Shown in pieces: positions 1-8,362 of a DNA stretch of 37,641 bases. The position numbers and the translations under genes were made by a program. The notes under the pieces are model-generated. The model did not search any database, had not been told where the DNA came from, and worked only from the letters and a program-made list of their open reading frames with translations. Source of the stretch: Candidatus Accumulibacter contiguus (lineage in GTDB: Bacteria; Pseudomonadota; Gammaproteobacteria; Burkholderiales; Rhodocyclaceae); NCBI RefSeq assembly GCF_012940005.1, contig NZ_SPMX01000021.1:1-37641 (forward strand), in the 5' to 3' direction. The number at the start of each line of letters is the position of its first letter. The first letter of the stretch is position 1.

Positions 1-384
1 GATGCGCGTTATCGCGATCTGCAAAAAGTCGAGCGCAACTTCCGCACCGTGAAAACCACCTTTCTGGAAATTCGCCCGATCTTCCTGCGCAAGGCCGAGC
101 GGACCAAGGCGCATGTCTTCGTGGCGATGCTGGCCTTAAAAATCACGCGGCGGTTTGAAGCGGCTCTGCGGCAGACCTTCGGCAGCACCGAAGACGACCC
201 CGCCGCCATCACCCCGGACGACGCCCTGGTGGCCCTCGGACGATTGACCTATCTCTACACCACCGACCGCAACGGTCAGCGTCACACGCATCTGCCACGC
301 CCGGACGATCAACAGGCCAAAATCCTCAGCGCCATCGGTCTGTCCTTCCCGCTCAAGGCCAAAGCCGACAAGCTCGCCGCGTAG
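1..384 (+). CDS. IS1634-family transposase, C-terminal fragment (cut by window edge)
   Basis: The frame is open from base 1 and ends at TAG 382-384, giving about 127 residues of a longer protein. The segment VERNFRTVKTTFLEIRP followed by a conserved RxxAHVFVAMLALK-type helix is the C-terminal signature of IS1634-like DDE transposases, including the last catalytic Glu region (Y-x-x-L-x-x-VE-x-x-FRT-x-KT). The N-terminal and central catalytic parts lie outside the window, so whether the element is whole cannot be judged. The GTG at 49 is an internal Val codon, not a start. The element lies directly upstream of, and in the same direction as, a yceH gene that lacks its front, so it is the likely cause of that truncation. 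Family assignment is from motif recall. Confidence 0.8.
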   Translation, partial: DARYRDLQKVERNFRTVKTTFLEIRPIFLRKAERTKAHVFVAMLALKITRRFEAALRQTFGSTEDDPAAITPDDALVALGRLTYLYTTDRNGQRHTHLPRPDDQQAKILSAIGLSFPLKAKADKLAA

Positions 385-473
385 GCAGGCGCCGCTTTTG
401 CGGCATCGGCTATTTTTTTAACAAAAACCGATAGTTACAGCATAACTGCGCTTGCTGGCTGGGGGAAGATCCG
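385..473. mobile_element. Right end of the IS1634-type element and junction with yceH
   Basis: These roughly 90 bases lie between the transposase stop and the first codons that match yceH (CTG ACC CTG GGC TGC, from about 475). They hold a hairpin-like GC stretch, a run of seven T residues near 413-419 and no coding potential I can support. The exact terminal inverted repeat cannot be fixed because the left end is outside the window. The junction position is inferred from where yceH homology begins. Confidence 0.5.
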
Positions 474-474
474 T

Positions 475-999
475 CTGACCCTGGGCTGCAACCAGAAATC
501 CGCCCGCGAGCCAGTGATCAGCGCCCCGGAAAGCGAGGTGCAGGCGGCTCTCGAAGAACTGCGCGGCCGCGTTCTGGTGCTCGAAACCTATGGCGCATCG
601 GGTCGTGTCCTGCGTTATGCACAGAATTTCGGCAAGGTGTACGGCGTGCCGCCAGCGAGCGTGGCGCTGCTCGCGATGCTGGCGCTGCGTGGCCCGCAGA
701 CGGTCAGCGAGTTGCGCGCCAACAGCGAGCGACTGTACCGCTTCGACGATAGTTCCTCGGTCGAGGCTTACCTGGAGGAACTGGCTGAGCGCAGCAGCGG
801 CGCTCTGGTCATCCGGCTGCCCAAGCAGGCCGGTTCCCGCGAACATCGCTGGGCACACCTGCTCTGCGGCGCAGTCGCCCTGCCGTCTGAAGAGCCAACT
901 CGTGAGACAAGCGGCGAGCGGAGAGAACTCGAAGAACGGGTGACTCGCCTGGAGGTGCAGGTTGCCGAACTGCAGGCTGCTCTCAAGGATCTCCTCTAA
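475..999 (+). pseudogene. yceH: yceH (DUF480 family), 5' truncated
   Basis: The frame reads LTLGCNQKSAREPV from about 475 and continues unbroken to TAA 997-999. This matches the YceH/DUF480 family of tandem winged-helix proteins from roughly residue 30 onward, including the RGPQTVSELR and HRWAHLLCG segments and a C-terminal coiled coil rich in Glu and Leu (RVTRLEVQVAEL). A normal YceH has about 215 residues and begins with a conserved LEARVLG-type helix, which is absent here. Upstream sequence belongs to the IS1634-type element. The GTG at 514 could serve as an internal start, but the product would lack the first winged helix. The function of YceH is not established. It is called a pseudogene because of the lost N-terminus; the remaining frame shows no decay. 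Confidence 0.75.
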
Positions 1000-1006
1000 C
1001 GACAAA

Positions 1007-1567
1007 TCACCAGCCGCCTACGAGTGCCTTTTCCGCCCAAAACAGCCCGGTGATGGTCTTGGCGTCAGTGATGGCGCCGCTGCGCACCGCTGCCAGCGCT
1101 TCATCCAGCGGCAGGCTGAGTAGATCCATGAACTCGCCACTATCGAGGGTCTGGTCCGCTTCACGCTGCAGACCGCGGGCAAGAAAAATCTCGATTCGCT
1201 CATCCGAATAGCCGACGCAGGGGTGCATCACACCGAGGTAGCGCCATTTTGCCGCGCGATAGCCGGTCTCTTCGAGCAACTCACGACTAGCGGTAGTGAG
1301 AATGTCTTCGCCAGGATCAATTTTGCCAGCCGGCAGTTCAAGGAAAGAACGGCTGAGGGGATAGCGATACTGGCGTACGAAGAGGAGTTCGCCATCATCG
1401 AGTTCGGCGATGATCGCCACTGCCCCCTGGTGTCGCACGTATTCCCGCAAACACTCCCTGCCGTCCGGCAGTAAAACCCGGTCACGACGCAGATCGAGCA
1501 ACTTGCCGTGGAAGATCTGTGTGCTCTCGAGTGGCTCCTCGTAGAGGTGTGGATATTCTTCTTCCAT
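1007..1567 (-). CDS. nudF: Nudix hydrolase, ADP-ribose pyrophosphatase type
   Basis: This 186-residue protein probably hydrolyses ADP-ribose to AMP and ribose 5-phosphate. The Nudix box G-x5-E-x7-REUxEExGU is complete (GKIDPGED, then RELLEETGY), with an upstream RQYRYP strand and the FLELPAGKIDPGE arrangement typical of ADP-ribose pyrophosphatases. The ATG at 1567 is preceded by GGAAGG at a six-base spacing, so it is preferred over an in-frame GTG or ATG ten codons upstream (1597). It lies downstream of nuoN in the same direction but beyond the nuo terminator, so it needs its own promoter. A 13-bp inverted repeat sits 22 bases upstream of the start. The Nudix class is certain; substrate specificity is inferred. 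Confidence 0.88.
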   Translation of the reverse strand: MEEEYPHLYEEPLESTQIFHGKLLDLRRDRVLLPDGRECLREYVRHQGAVAIIAELDDGELLFVRQYRYPLSRSFLELPAGKIDPGEDILTTASRELLEETGYRAAKWRYLGVMHPCVGYSDERIEIFLARGLQREADQTLDSGEFMDLLSLPLDEALAAVRSGAITDAKTITGLFWAEKALVGGW

Positions 1568-1588
1568 TGCTTTCCTTCCGTAAATGCC

Positions 1589-1638
1589 AACGGTCATGAC
1601 TCATGGAACCACTTCGATGGAGAGAAGTCATGACCGTT
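1589..1638. repeat. 13-bp perfect inverted repeat upstream of the Nudix gene
   Basis: AACGGTCATGACT at 1589-1601 is repeated as its exact reverse complement AGTCATGACCGTT at 1626-1638 with a 24-base spacer. Each arm also contains the small palindrome GTCATGAC. It lies in the leader or promoter region of the minus-strand Nudix gene. It could be an operator, an mRNA hairpin or part of an intergenic repeat. Confidence 0.7.
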
Positions 1639-1682
1639 TCCCTCACCCCCGGCTCCTCTCCCGCATCCGGACAAGGGGAGGT
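1637..1682. repeat. REP-like intergenic sequence
   Basis: The stretch beginning TTTCCCTCACCCCCGGCTCC and ending in AAGGGGAGG has the CCCTCACCCC...GGGGAG layout of dispersed palindromic intergenic repeats found in many proteobacterial genomes. Only one copy is visible in this window, so repetitiveness is inferred from recall. Confidence 0.4.
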
Positions 1683-1711
1683 TCTTGAGTCGCGGACGCG
1701 ACTTTCATGGT

Positions 1712-1740
1712 AATGAAAACGCCCCGGCTGGCGGGGCGTT
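1712..1740 (-). terminator. Rho-independent terminator of the nuo operon
   Basis: Read on the minus strand, AACGCCCCG, a five-base loop and CGGGGCGTT form a perfect 9-bp stem, followed by TTTCATT. It begins 27 bases beyond the nuoN stop codon and is the natural end of the nuo transcript. Confidence 0.85.
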
Positions 1741-1766
1741 CCGGTCAACGAGGCAGTATGATACCG

Positions 1767-3254
1767 TTAGAGCGAGCGCAACAGGGCAAAAGCGCAAAGC
1801 GACATCAGCGCCTGCGGAAAGATCCCGAGCAGGGCAACCGCCAGGCCATTGGCCGACATCAGCACCTTCACGTCGAGTGGCGCTGCGATCGGGGTGGGGT
1901 TGGTCGGCTGATCAAAGTACATGATTTTGACGACGCGCAGGTAGTAGAAACAACCAATCAGCGAGAAGAAGATCGCAACGATGGCCAGCCACAGGTAGCC
2001 CGCAGCAACCACCGCCTGCAGCACCGAGAACTTGGCAAAAAAGCCGACGAAGAACGGTACGCCCGCCATCGAGAACATCATCATCATCATCATTGCTGCA
2101 AACCATGGGCTACGCTTGTTGAGACCCTTGAAGTCGTCGATCTCATCCGATTCGAAACCGGCACGCGCCAACAACAGGATCATGCCGAAGGTCCCGGCAC
2201 TGGTCAGCACATAGGTGATGACATAAAACATCGACGAACTGTAGGCATTGAGTGCAAAACGCGCGTCGCCGCCAACCACGCCGGTGACCATCCCGAGCAG
2301 CATGAAACCCATGTGTGAGATTGCCGAATAGGCCAGCATCCGCTTCAGGTTGGTCTGCGCGATGGCGGCAATGTTGCCTATGCCCATTGACAGCACCGAA
2401 AGCAGAATCAGCATCGTCTGCCAGTCCTGGGAGAGGACGATCAGCCCGTTGACCAGCAGGCGAATGACCATCGCAAATGCCGCCAGTTTTGGTGCGGTGG
2501 CAATGAACAAGGTGACCGCTGTCGGTGCGCCATGATACACGTCCGGAATCCACATGTGAAAGGGCACCACGCCCAGCTTGAAGGCAATGCCAGAGACCAG
2601 GAAGACCACACCGAATACCAGGATCGTCCCGTCTGCCTGTCCGCTGTACAGGCGCTCGGCGACGGCCGTGATTTCCAGGGTACCGGTCGCGCCGTAGATC
2701 ATCGACATGCCGTACAGGAGGAGACCGGAAGCCAGCGCGCCCAGGACAAAATACTTCATCGCCGCCTCGGTGGCCGGAATCGAGTCACGATTCATGGCCA
2801 CCATCGCGTACAGGGAGAGCGACAGCAATTCCAGACCGATATAGACGGTGACAAAATGGTTTGCCGAAATCATCACCATCATGCCCAGCGTGGCAAAAAG
2901 CGCCAGGGCGTAATACTCGCCCTTGGCCATCTGCTCGCGCTCGAGGATATAGCCTCGGGAATAGAACAGCACCACCATCACCGTCAGATACAGCAACAGC
3001 TTCAACAGGTCGGCCATCAGATCACCGACGTACATATTGCTGAAGGTGTAGCTGATTTCACCCGAACTCGTCGAAAAGGTGATCACCGCCGCACCGATCA
3101 GGGTCAACTGGGTGGCGACGAAAGTCGCCGTGCGCTTCCTGTCCTTGGCCAGAAGATCGAACAGGAGGATCAGGCAAGCCATCAGCAAGATGAAGATCTC
3201 CGCAGTTGCAATGCGAAGGTCCGGCGTCAGGAACTGCATTTCGGCAAGAGTCAT
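1767..3254 (-). CDS. nuoN: NADH-quinone oxidoreductase subunit N
   Basis: NuoN is one of three antiporter-like membrane subunits of respiratory complex I that couple quinone reduction to proton translocation. The 495-residue polytopic sequence carries family signatures such as [20 protein letters not shown], which contains the buried Lys of the proton path, and [19 protein letters not shown]. An ATG at 3254 is chosen because it gives the usual MTLAEMQF-type start. A TTG at 3266 overlapping the upstream junction is possible, and neither has a strong ribosome site. It is the last gene of the operon, 12 bases after nuoM and just before a terminator. Nothing is unusual in length or motifs. Confidence 0.95.
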   Translation of the reverse strand: MTLAEMQFLTPDLRIATAEIFILLMACLILLFDLLAKDRKRTATFVATQLTLIGAAVITFSTSSGEISYTFSNMYVGDLMADLLKLLLYLTVMVVLFYSRGYILEREQMAKGEYYALALFATLGMMVMISANHFVTVYIGLELLSLSLYAMVAMNRDSIPATEAAMKYFVLGALASGLLLYGMSMIYGATGTLEITAVAERLYSGQADGTILVFGVVFLVSGIAFKLGVVPFHMWIPDVYHGAPTAVTLFIATAPKLAAFAMVIRLLVNGLIVLSQDWQTMLILLSVLSMGIGNIAAIAQTNLKRMLAYSAISHMGFMLLGMVTGVVGGDARFALNAYSSSMFYVITYVLTSAGTFGMILLLARAGFESDEIDDFKGLNKRSPWFAAMMMMMMFSMAGVPFFVGFFAKFSVLQAVVAAGYLWLAIVAIFFSLIGCFYYLRVVKIMYFDQPTNPTPIAAPLDVKVLMSANGLAVALLGIFPQALMSLCAFALLRSL

Positions 3255-3266
3255 AGCGGCTACCAA

Positions 3267-4751
3267 TTATTGGATCTTGCTGAGGGCGACGTGACGCAGC
3301 AGCTCATTGACCGAGCTGTGCATGACTTCAGTAAAGGGTTGGGGATAGAGACCCATGCCCAGCGCGCCAATGGCGAAGAGGACGAAGATGAAAAACTCGC
3401 GTGCATTGATGTCGGTGAGTTCGGCGACGTGGTGATTGGCCACGGCACCAAACACCACGCGCTTGTACATCCACAGCGTATAGGCGGCGCCGACAATCAT
3501 CGTCGAGGCAGCGGCGAAAGCCACCCAGAAATGGTGATCGACGGCAGCGAGGATGACCATGAACTCGCCAACAAAGCCCGAGGTGGCCGGCAGACCGGCG
3601 TTGGCCATCGCAAAAAGCATGAAGAATGCGGCAAACTTGGGCATCTTGTTGACCACACCGCCGTAATCCGCGATCTGTCGCGAATGCGCCCGATCGTACA
3701 TGACACCGATCGAGAAGAACATCGCACCCGACACAAAACCGTGCGAGATCATCTGCACCAGTGCGCCTTCGATACCCAGGGCGCTGAAGATGAAGAAACC
3801 AAGGGTCACGAAACCCATGTGTGCGATCGAGGAATACGCGACGAGTTTCTTCATGTCCTCCTGAGCAAGAGCAACGAAGCCGATGTAGATGATGGCGATC
3901 AACGATAGCGCAATGACCAGTCCGCCGAGAGCATGTGAAGCATCCGGGGTGATCGGCAGCGAGAAACGGAGAAAACCATACGCGCCGAGTTTCAGGGCGA
4001 TCGCCGCCAGCACGATCGATCCACCCGTCGGCGCCTCGACGTGCGCGTCGGGCAACCACGTGTGCACCGGCCACATCGGTACCTTGACCGCAAACGCCAC
4101 CAGGAAGGCCAGGAACAGCCAGGTCTGCGCGGTCATGCCGATCGGCAACTGGTGCCAGTCGAGAATCGAGAAACTGCCGCCGGATGCGATGAACAGGTAC
4201 AGCAGCGCGATCAGGAAGAGCAGCGAACCGAAGAGGGTAAAGAGGAAGAACTTGAATGCCGCGTACACCCGTTTCGGGCCACCCCAGATGCCGATGATCA
4301 GGTACAGAGGGATCAGCGAGGCTTCGAAGAACACGTAGAACAGCAGGCCATCGAGTGCCGAAAAGATGCCGTTCAATAAACCGGACATGATCAGGAAACC
4401 CGCGTTGTACTGCGCCACCTTGTTGTCGATGACCTGCCAGCCGGCGAGGACGACAGTCACCGTGATGAAGCTGTTGAGGATGACAAAAAGCATCGAGATC
4501 CCGTCAACACCAAGATGGTAGTTCACATTGAAACGCGGAATCCAGGTCTTGAGTTCGACGAACTGCATCGCCGGCGTGTGCATGTCAAAACCGGTATACA
4601 GCGGAATCGTCACCAACAGGCCTGCGAGAGCACCCATTAGCGACAGCATCCGGGCCAGCGGTGCATTGCGATCGGAGCCCGTCGCCAGGACAATCAAACC
4701 GGCGAGGATCGGAATCCAGATGGCAAGAGAGAGAAGCGGCGTGCCTGACAT
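3267..4751 (-). CDS. nuoM: NADH-quinone oxidoreductase subunit M
   Basis: NuoM is the central antiporter-like proton-pumping subunit of complex I. It has 494 residues and about 14 membrane helices. The functional Glu of helix 5 is visible in FYVFFEASLIPLYL (Glu143). The helix 7 Lys is in AVKVPMWPVHTWLPDAHVEA (Lys223), the position equivalent to the key lysine of the family. LKLGAYGFLRF and KKLVAYSSIAHMGFVTLG are further signatures. The start MSGTPLLSLAIW fits the family. It lies 23 bases after nuoL and 12 before nuoN, in operon order. Confidence 0.96.
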   Translation of the reverse strand: MSGTPLLSLAIWIPILAGLIVLATGSDRNAPLARMLSLMGALAGLLVTIPLYTGFDMHTPAMQFVELKTWIPRFNVNYHLGVDGISMLFVILNSFITVTVVLAGWQVIDNKVAQYNAGFLIMSGLLNGIFSALDGLLFYVFFEASLIPLYLIIGIWGGPKRVYAAFKFFLFTLFGSLLFLIALLYLFIASGGSFSILDWHQLPIGMTAQTWLFLAFLVAFAVKVPMWPVHTWLPDAHVEAPTGGSIVLAAIALKLGAYGFLRFSLPITPDASHALGGLVIALSLIAIIYIGFVALAQEDMKKLVAYSSIAHMGFVTLGFFIFSALGIEGALVQMISHGFVSGAMFFSIGVMYDRAHSRQIADYGGVVNKMPKFAAFFMLFAMANAGLPATSGFVGEFMVILAAVDHHFWVAFAAASTMIVGAAYTLWMYKRVVFGAVANHHVAELTDINAREFFIFVLFAIGALGMGLYPQPFTEVMHSSVNELLRHVALSKIQ

Positions 4752-4774
4752 ATCGTTCCCAGTCTTTCTCTAGC

Positions 4775-6862
4775 TCAGGCGCGCGTGACCCACAGGGTCA
4801 TCAAGATGAACACGCCGATAATCATCGTAAAAGCGTAGTGGTAAATGTGACCCGTCTGGAACAGACGTAGCAGGGTCGCAAACCAGCCTACGAGGCGTAC
4901 AGAACCATTGACGATGATGCCGTCGATCAGGCCAGCGTCGCCACCCTTCCAGAGGCCTCGGCCGAGAAGGCGTGCGCCACCGGCAAAGATCACGTCGTTG
5001 AACTTGTCAAAGTAATACTTGTTGTCAAGCAGGGTGTACAGAAATCCACAACGGTCCTTGATGGTTTCCGGAATGTCCGGGCGCTTCATGTACAGAAACC
5101 AGGCCAGCGCCACGCCGAGGAAAGCCAGCCAGAAAACCAGCGTGGTGACCGCGTGTGTCGCCATGGCGAAAGCGCCGTGGAAGTGATGCGCAAGCTCCTC
5201 TACGACCGGATGCGCCTCGACATCGACAAAAATTGCGCTCTTGAAGTAGTCGCCAAAAAGCATCGGCTCGATCGCGATGTAGCCGATGACCACCGATGGG
5301 ATCGCCAGCAGGATCAGGGGCAAGGTCACCACCCAGGGTGTCTCGTGCGGCTTCTGACCCGGGGCAAGGCCATGGTGTTCGGCATGCGCGTCATCCGCCG
5401 GATGGGCGTGATCGGCATCTGCCAAATGATCGTCGTGGGCCGCATGATGAGCTGCTTTGCCGTGCGTGGCATGATCCTCATGTGCTGCCTTGCCAAAGCG
5501 CTCCTGGCCATGAAAGACCAGGAAATACATGCGGAAAGAGTAGAAAGCGGTGACGAAAACCCCGGCCAGGACGCAAAAATGGGCAAAACCGGCGCCGGGG
5601 ATGTGTGCCAGGGCAACCGCTTCGATGATCGAGTCCTTGGAGTAGAAACCGGCAAAAAAGGGCGTTCCGATCAGCGCCAGAGAGCCGATCAAAGAGGTAA
5701 TCCAGGTGATCGGCATATACTTGCGCAGGCCACCCATATTGCGGATGTCCTGATCGTGGTGCATGCCGATGATCACCGAACCAGCAGCGAGGAACAACAG
5801 TGCCTTGAAGAAGGCGTGCGTCATCAGGTGGAAGATCGCCACCGAATAGGCCGAGGCGCCAAGGGCGACGGTCATGTAGCCGAGCTGGGACAGCGTCGAA
5901 TAGGCGACGACGCGTTTGATGTCATTCTGGATGATGCCGAGGAAGCCCATGAACAGTGCCGTGACCGAACCGATGACGATGACAAAGGAGAGTGCCGTAT
6001 CGGAAAGCTCGAACAGTGGCGACATGCGCGCAACCATGAAGATGCCCGCAGTCACCATCGTCGCGGCATGGATCAGCGCGGAGATCGGTGTCGGGCCCTC
6101 CATCGAGTCGGGCAGCCAGACATGCAGTGGAACCTGCGCCGATTTGCCCATCGCACCAATGAACAACAGGATGCAGATCGCCGTCATCAACGCGACACCC
6201 TCGCCTTCGCCAAACAATACGATGCTGGTATGGGAGGCCACTTCCGGCGCCTTGGCAAAAACGGCAGCGTAATCGAGCGTACCAAAGTGGGCAAGCACCA
6301 GACCAATGCCCAGGATGAAGCCGAAGTCACCGACACGGTTGACCAGGAACGCTTTCAGGTTGGCGAAGATCGCCGTCGGCCGGGTATACCAGAAACCGAT
6401 CAGCAGATAGGAAACCAGACCGACGGCCTCCCAGCCAAAGAAGAGTTGCATGAAGTTGTTGCTCATCACGAGCATCAACATCGAGAACGTAAATAGGGCA
6501 ATGTAGCTGAAGAAACGATTGTAGCCAGGATCGTCCTGCATGTAGCCGATGGTGTAGATATGCACCATCAGCGAAACGAAGGTGACGACCAGCATCATGG
6601 TGACCGTCAGTTGATCGATCAGGAATCCTACTTCGAAACGATAGTCGCCAGACGTCAGCCACTGGTACACCGGGCCGTTGTAGGTATTGCCGGCCATCAC
6701 GTCCTTGAAGATCACGTACGATGCGATGCAGGCGATCGCCACCCCGCCAGTGGTCACGGTGTGCGCCACCCAGCGCGGGAGCACGCGGCAGAACAAGCCG
6801 GCAATGATGGCACCAAGCAACGGTGCCAGAGGAACCAGCAGGTAGAGCTTTTGCATTTCCAT
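4775..6862 (-). CDS. nuoL: NADH-quinone oxidoreductase subunit L
   Basis: NuoL is the distal antiporter-like subunit of complex I, with a long lateral helix at its C-terminus. At 695 residues it is longer than the E. coli protein of about 613. The extra length includes a His/Asp/Ala-rich loop at about residues 452-507 (4 codons in 10 are His or Asp), placed between membrane helices. Key residues are present: Glu145 in FFGWEAVGLVSYLLIG and Lys240 in GAMGKSAQVPLHVWLPD. The start ATG is one base beyond the nuoK stop, so translation is probably coupled. The His-rich loop could bind metal ions, but this is inference. Confidence 0.96.
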   Translation of the reverse strand: MEMQKLYLLVPLAPLLGAIIAGLFCRVLPRWVAHTVTTGGVAIACIASYVIFKDVMAGNTYNGPVYQWLTSGDYRFEVGFLIDQLTVTMMLVVTFVSLMVHIYTIGYMQDDPGYNRFFSYIALFTFSMLMLVMSNNFMQLFFGWEAVGLVSYLLIGFWYTRPTAIFANLKAFLVNRVGDFGFILGIGLVLAHFGTLDYAAVFAKAPEVASHTSIVLFGEGEGVALMTAICILLFIGAMGKSAQVPLHVWLPDSMEGPTPISALIHAATMVTAGIFMVARMSPLFELSDTALSFVIVIGSVTALFMGFLGIIQNDIKRVVAYSTLSQLGYMTVALGASAYSVAIFHLMTHAFFKALLFLAAGSVIIGMHHDQDIRNMGGLRKYMPITWITSLIGSLALIGTPFFAGFYSKDSIIEAVALAHIPGAGFAHFCVLAGVFVTAFYSFRMYFLVFHGQERFGKAAHEDHATHGKAAHHAAHDDHLADADHAHPADDAHAEHHGLAPGQKPHETPWVVTLPLILLAIPSVVIGYIAIEPMLFGDYFKSAIFVDVEAHPVVEELAHHFHGAFAMATHAVTTLVFWLAFLGVALAWFLYMKRPDIPETIKDRCGFLYTLLDNKYYFDKFNDVIFAGGARLLGRGLWKGGDAGLIDGIIVNGSVRLVGWFATLLRLFQTGHIYHYAFTMIIGVFILMTLWVTRA

Positions 6863-6863
6863 G

Positions 6864-7169
6864 TCAACCCTTCAGGCTGTCCAGATCATCCACGTGGATG
6901 GTCTTGAGATTGCGGAACAGCACCACGAGAATCGCCAGCCCGATTGCCGACTCGGCTGCGGCGACGGTCAGGATGAAGAACACGAAGACCTGTCCGGCAA
7001 GATCCTGCAAGTAGTGGGAAAAAGCGATGAAATTCATGTTCACTGCCAGCAGCATCAACTCGATCGACATCAATATGATGATCAGGTTCTTGCGGTTGAG
7101 GAAGATGCCGACGACGCTGATCGCGAACAGGATCGCGCCCAGGATCAAAAAATGGGACAGTGTAAGCAA
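6864..7169 (-). CDS. nuoK: NADH-quinone oxidoreductase subunit K
   Basis: NuoK is a small three-helix membrane subunit of complex I. The family length of about 101 residues is reached only with a TTG start at 7169 ([14 protein letters not shown] follows the start). This TTG is preceded by GGAGG at the right distance, whereas the next in-frame start lies 40 codons upstream inside the nuoJ-nuoK gap. The two membrane Glu residues of the family are seen in [12 protein letters not shown] and [11 protein letters not shown]. It lies 79 bases after nuoJ, the largest gap in the operon, and one base before nuoL. Confidence 0.94.
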   Translation of the reverse strand: MLTLSHFLILGAILFAISVVGIFLNRKNLIIILMSIELMLLAVNMNFIAFSHYLQDLAGQVFVFFILTVAAAESAIGLAILVVLFRNLKTIHVDDLDSLKG

Positions 7170-7194
7170 GGTGCCTCCCTGATTCCTTCTGCAT

Positions 7195-7217
7195 GGGGTG
7201 GAAGGTTTCGCCACCCC
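7195..7217 (-). other. Intercistronic hairpin between nuoJ and nuoK
   Basis: GGGGTGG (7195-7201) and CCACCCC (7211-7217) are perfect 7-bp partners around a nine-base loop. The hairpin lies in the only sizeable gap of the nuo operon. There is no T-tract on the minus strand after it, so it looks more like an mRNA processing or stability element than a terminator. Confidence 0.55.
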
Positions 7218-7248
7218 TCTTATTGTCAGTCTTGGTGCTGCCGTCTGT

Positions 7249-7851
7249 TCAGTCGCGCTTCTCGGCAGGCATCTGCAGTACGCGCACACGATCCCTGGCT
7301 TTCACGAAAACCTGCCGTGATGCATCGACCGACTTGTTCTTGCGCTTCTCGCGCTGTGTCAGCGCCACCGCCGCGACAATCCCGACGAGCAGAATGACCG
7401 AGGCCAGTTCGAAGGGATACATGTATTCGGTGAACATCAGCCGCCCGACGGACTGGACGTTGCTGGTATCAGCGCCTGCCTGCGCGACGTTGCTCTCGAA
7501 CAGCCCGAGGTAATTGCCCCCCAGAACCAACGCCATTTCAGCGACCATCAGCAAGGCAATGATCGCTCCCAGCGGCAGGTAACTCCAGAATCCTTCACGC
7601 AGGCGGTCGAGGTTGATGTCGAGCATCATGACCACAAACAGGAAGAGCACCATCACTGCGCCGACATAGACCAGCACCAGGGCGATTGCCAGAAACTCGG
7701 CCTGCAACAGCATCCACACGCCACTCGCGGAAAAGAACGCGAGCACCAGATAGAGCGCGGCGTGCACCGGATTGCGTGCAGTGATCACGCGCAGCCCGGC
7801 AAACACCAGAATCGCCGAGAGAAAGTAAAAAACGAAGGTCTTGAATTCCAT
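7249..7851 (-). CDS. nuoJ: NADH-quinone oxidoreductase subunit J
   Basis: NuoJ is a five-helix membrane subunit of complex I. The 200-residue protein begins [20 protein letters not shown] and contains [14 protein letters not shown] and the conserved helix 3 motif [19 protein letters not shown] with its pi-bulge region. The Lys/Arg-rich C-terminal tail ([15 protein letters not shown]) is soluble, as usual in the family. It follows nuoI after 12 bases and precedes nuoK by 79 bases. Confidence 0.95.
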   Translation of the reverse strand: MEFKTFVFYFLSAILVFAGLRVITARNPVHAALYLVLAFFSASGVWMLLQAEFLAIALVLVYVGAVMVLFLFVVMMLDINLDRLREGFWSYLPLGAIIALLMVAEMALVLGGNYLGLFESNVAQAGADTSNVQSVGRLMFTEYMYPFELASVILLVGIVAAVALTQREKRKNKSVDASRQVFVKARDRVRVLQMPAEKRD

Positions 7852-7863
7852 CGCGTCGGCCTG

Positions 7864-8352
7864 TCAGCGGTATTTCGAGTCGAGTTCGCGGTCTTCGGCG
7901 ATCTGCGCTTCGTAGCGGTCACCATTGGCCAGCAACATCGGCTTGGTGTAGTAGAGGTCGCCCCGTGTCTCCCCGTGGTACTCGAAGATCCGTGTCTCGA
8001 CGATGGCATCGACCGGACAGGCCTCTTCGCAAAAGCCGCAGAAAATGCACTTCGTCAGGTCAATGTCGTAACGGGTGGTCCGCCGCGAACCATCCTCACG
8101 CTGCTCCGACTCGATGGTAATGGCCATCGCCGGACAAACCGCCTCGCACAACTTGCACGCAATGCACCGCTCCTCACCGTTCGGATAGCGTCGCAGCGCG
8201 TGCAGGCCGCGGAAGCGGAAGCTCTGTGGTGTCTTTTCTTCGGGGTACTGCACGGTGATCTTGCGGGCAAACATGTAGCGCCCGGTCACTGACAAGCCCT
8301 TCAACAGTTCCTTGAGCAGGAGGCTGTTGAAAATTTCCTTCATTGAACCCAT
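7864..8352 (-). CDS. nuoI: NADH-quinone oxidoreductase subunit I (two [4Fe-4S] clusters)
   Basis: NuoI is the peripheral-arm ferredoxin subunit that passes electrons to NuoB. In 162 residues it has two Cx2Cx2Cx3CP motifs, [12 protein letters not shown] (Cys63, 66, 69, 73) and [12 protein letters not shown] (Cys102, 105, 108, 112), for clusters N6a and N6b. The ATG at 8352 has a GAGAGG ribosome site at about six bases. The alternative ATG three codons later would lose only MGS. It sits 10 bases after nuoH and 12 before nuoJ. Confidence 0.96.
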   Translation of the reverse strand: MGSMKEIFNSLLLKELLKGLSVTGRYMFARKITVQYPEEKTPQSFRFRGLHALRRYPNGEERCIACKLCEAVCPAMAITIESEQREDGSRRTTRYDIDLTKCIFCGFCEEACPVDAIVETRIFEYHGETRGDLYYTKPMLLANGDRYEAQIAEDRELDSKYR

Positions 8353-8362
8353 GACTAGCCTC

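Noticed and set aside
514-999. GTG 514 as a genuine start giving a complete 161-residue gene
   Set aside because: Conserved YceH sequence (GCNQKSAREP) precedes it in frame, so the gene is truncated upstream rather than starting there.
2532-3908. A 458-codon open frame on the plus strand opposite nuoN/nuoM
   Set aside because: It is antisense to clearly conserved nuo genes, rich in His, Gln and Arg as expected of a shadow frame in GC-rich DNA, and has no recognisable domain.
5153-6496. A 447-codon open frame on the plus strand opposite nuoL
   Set aside because: Same reason: antisense shadow of a conserved membrane protein with His/Asp/Arg-rich composition.
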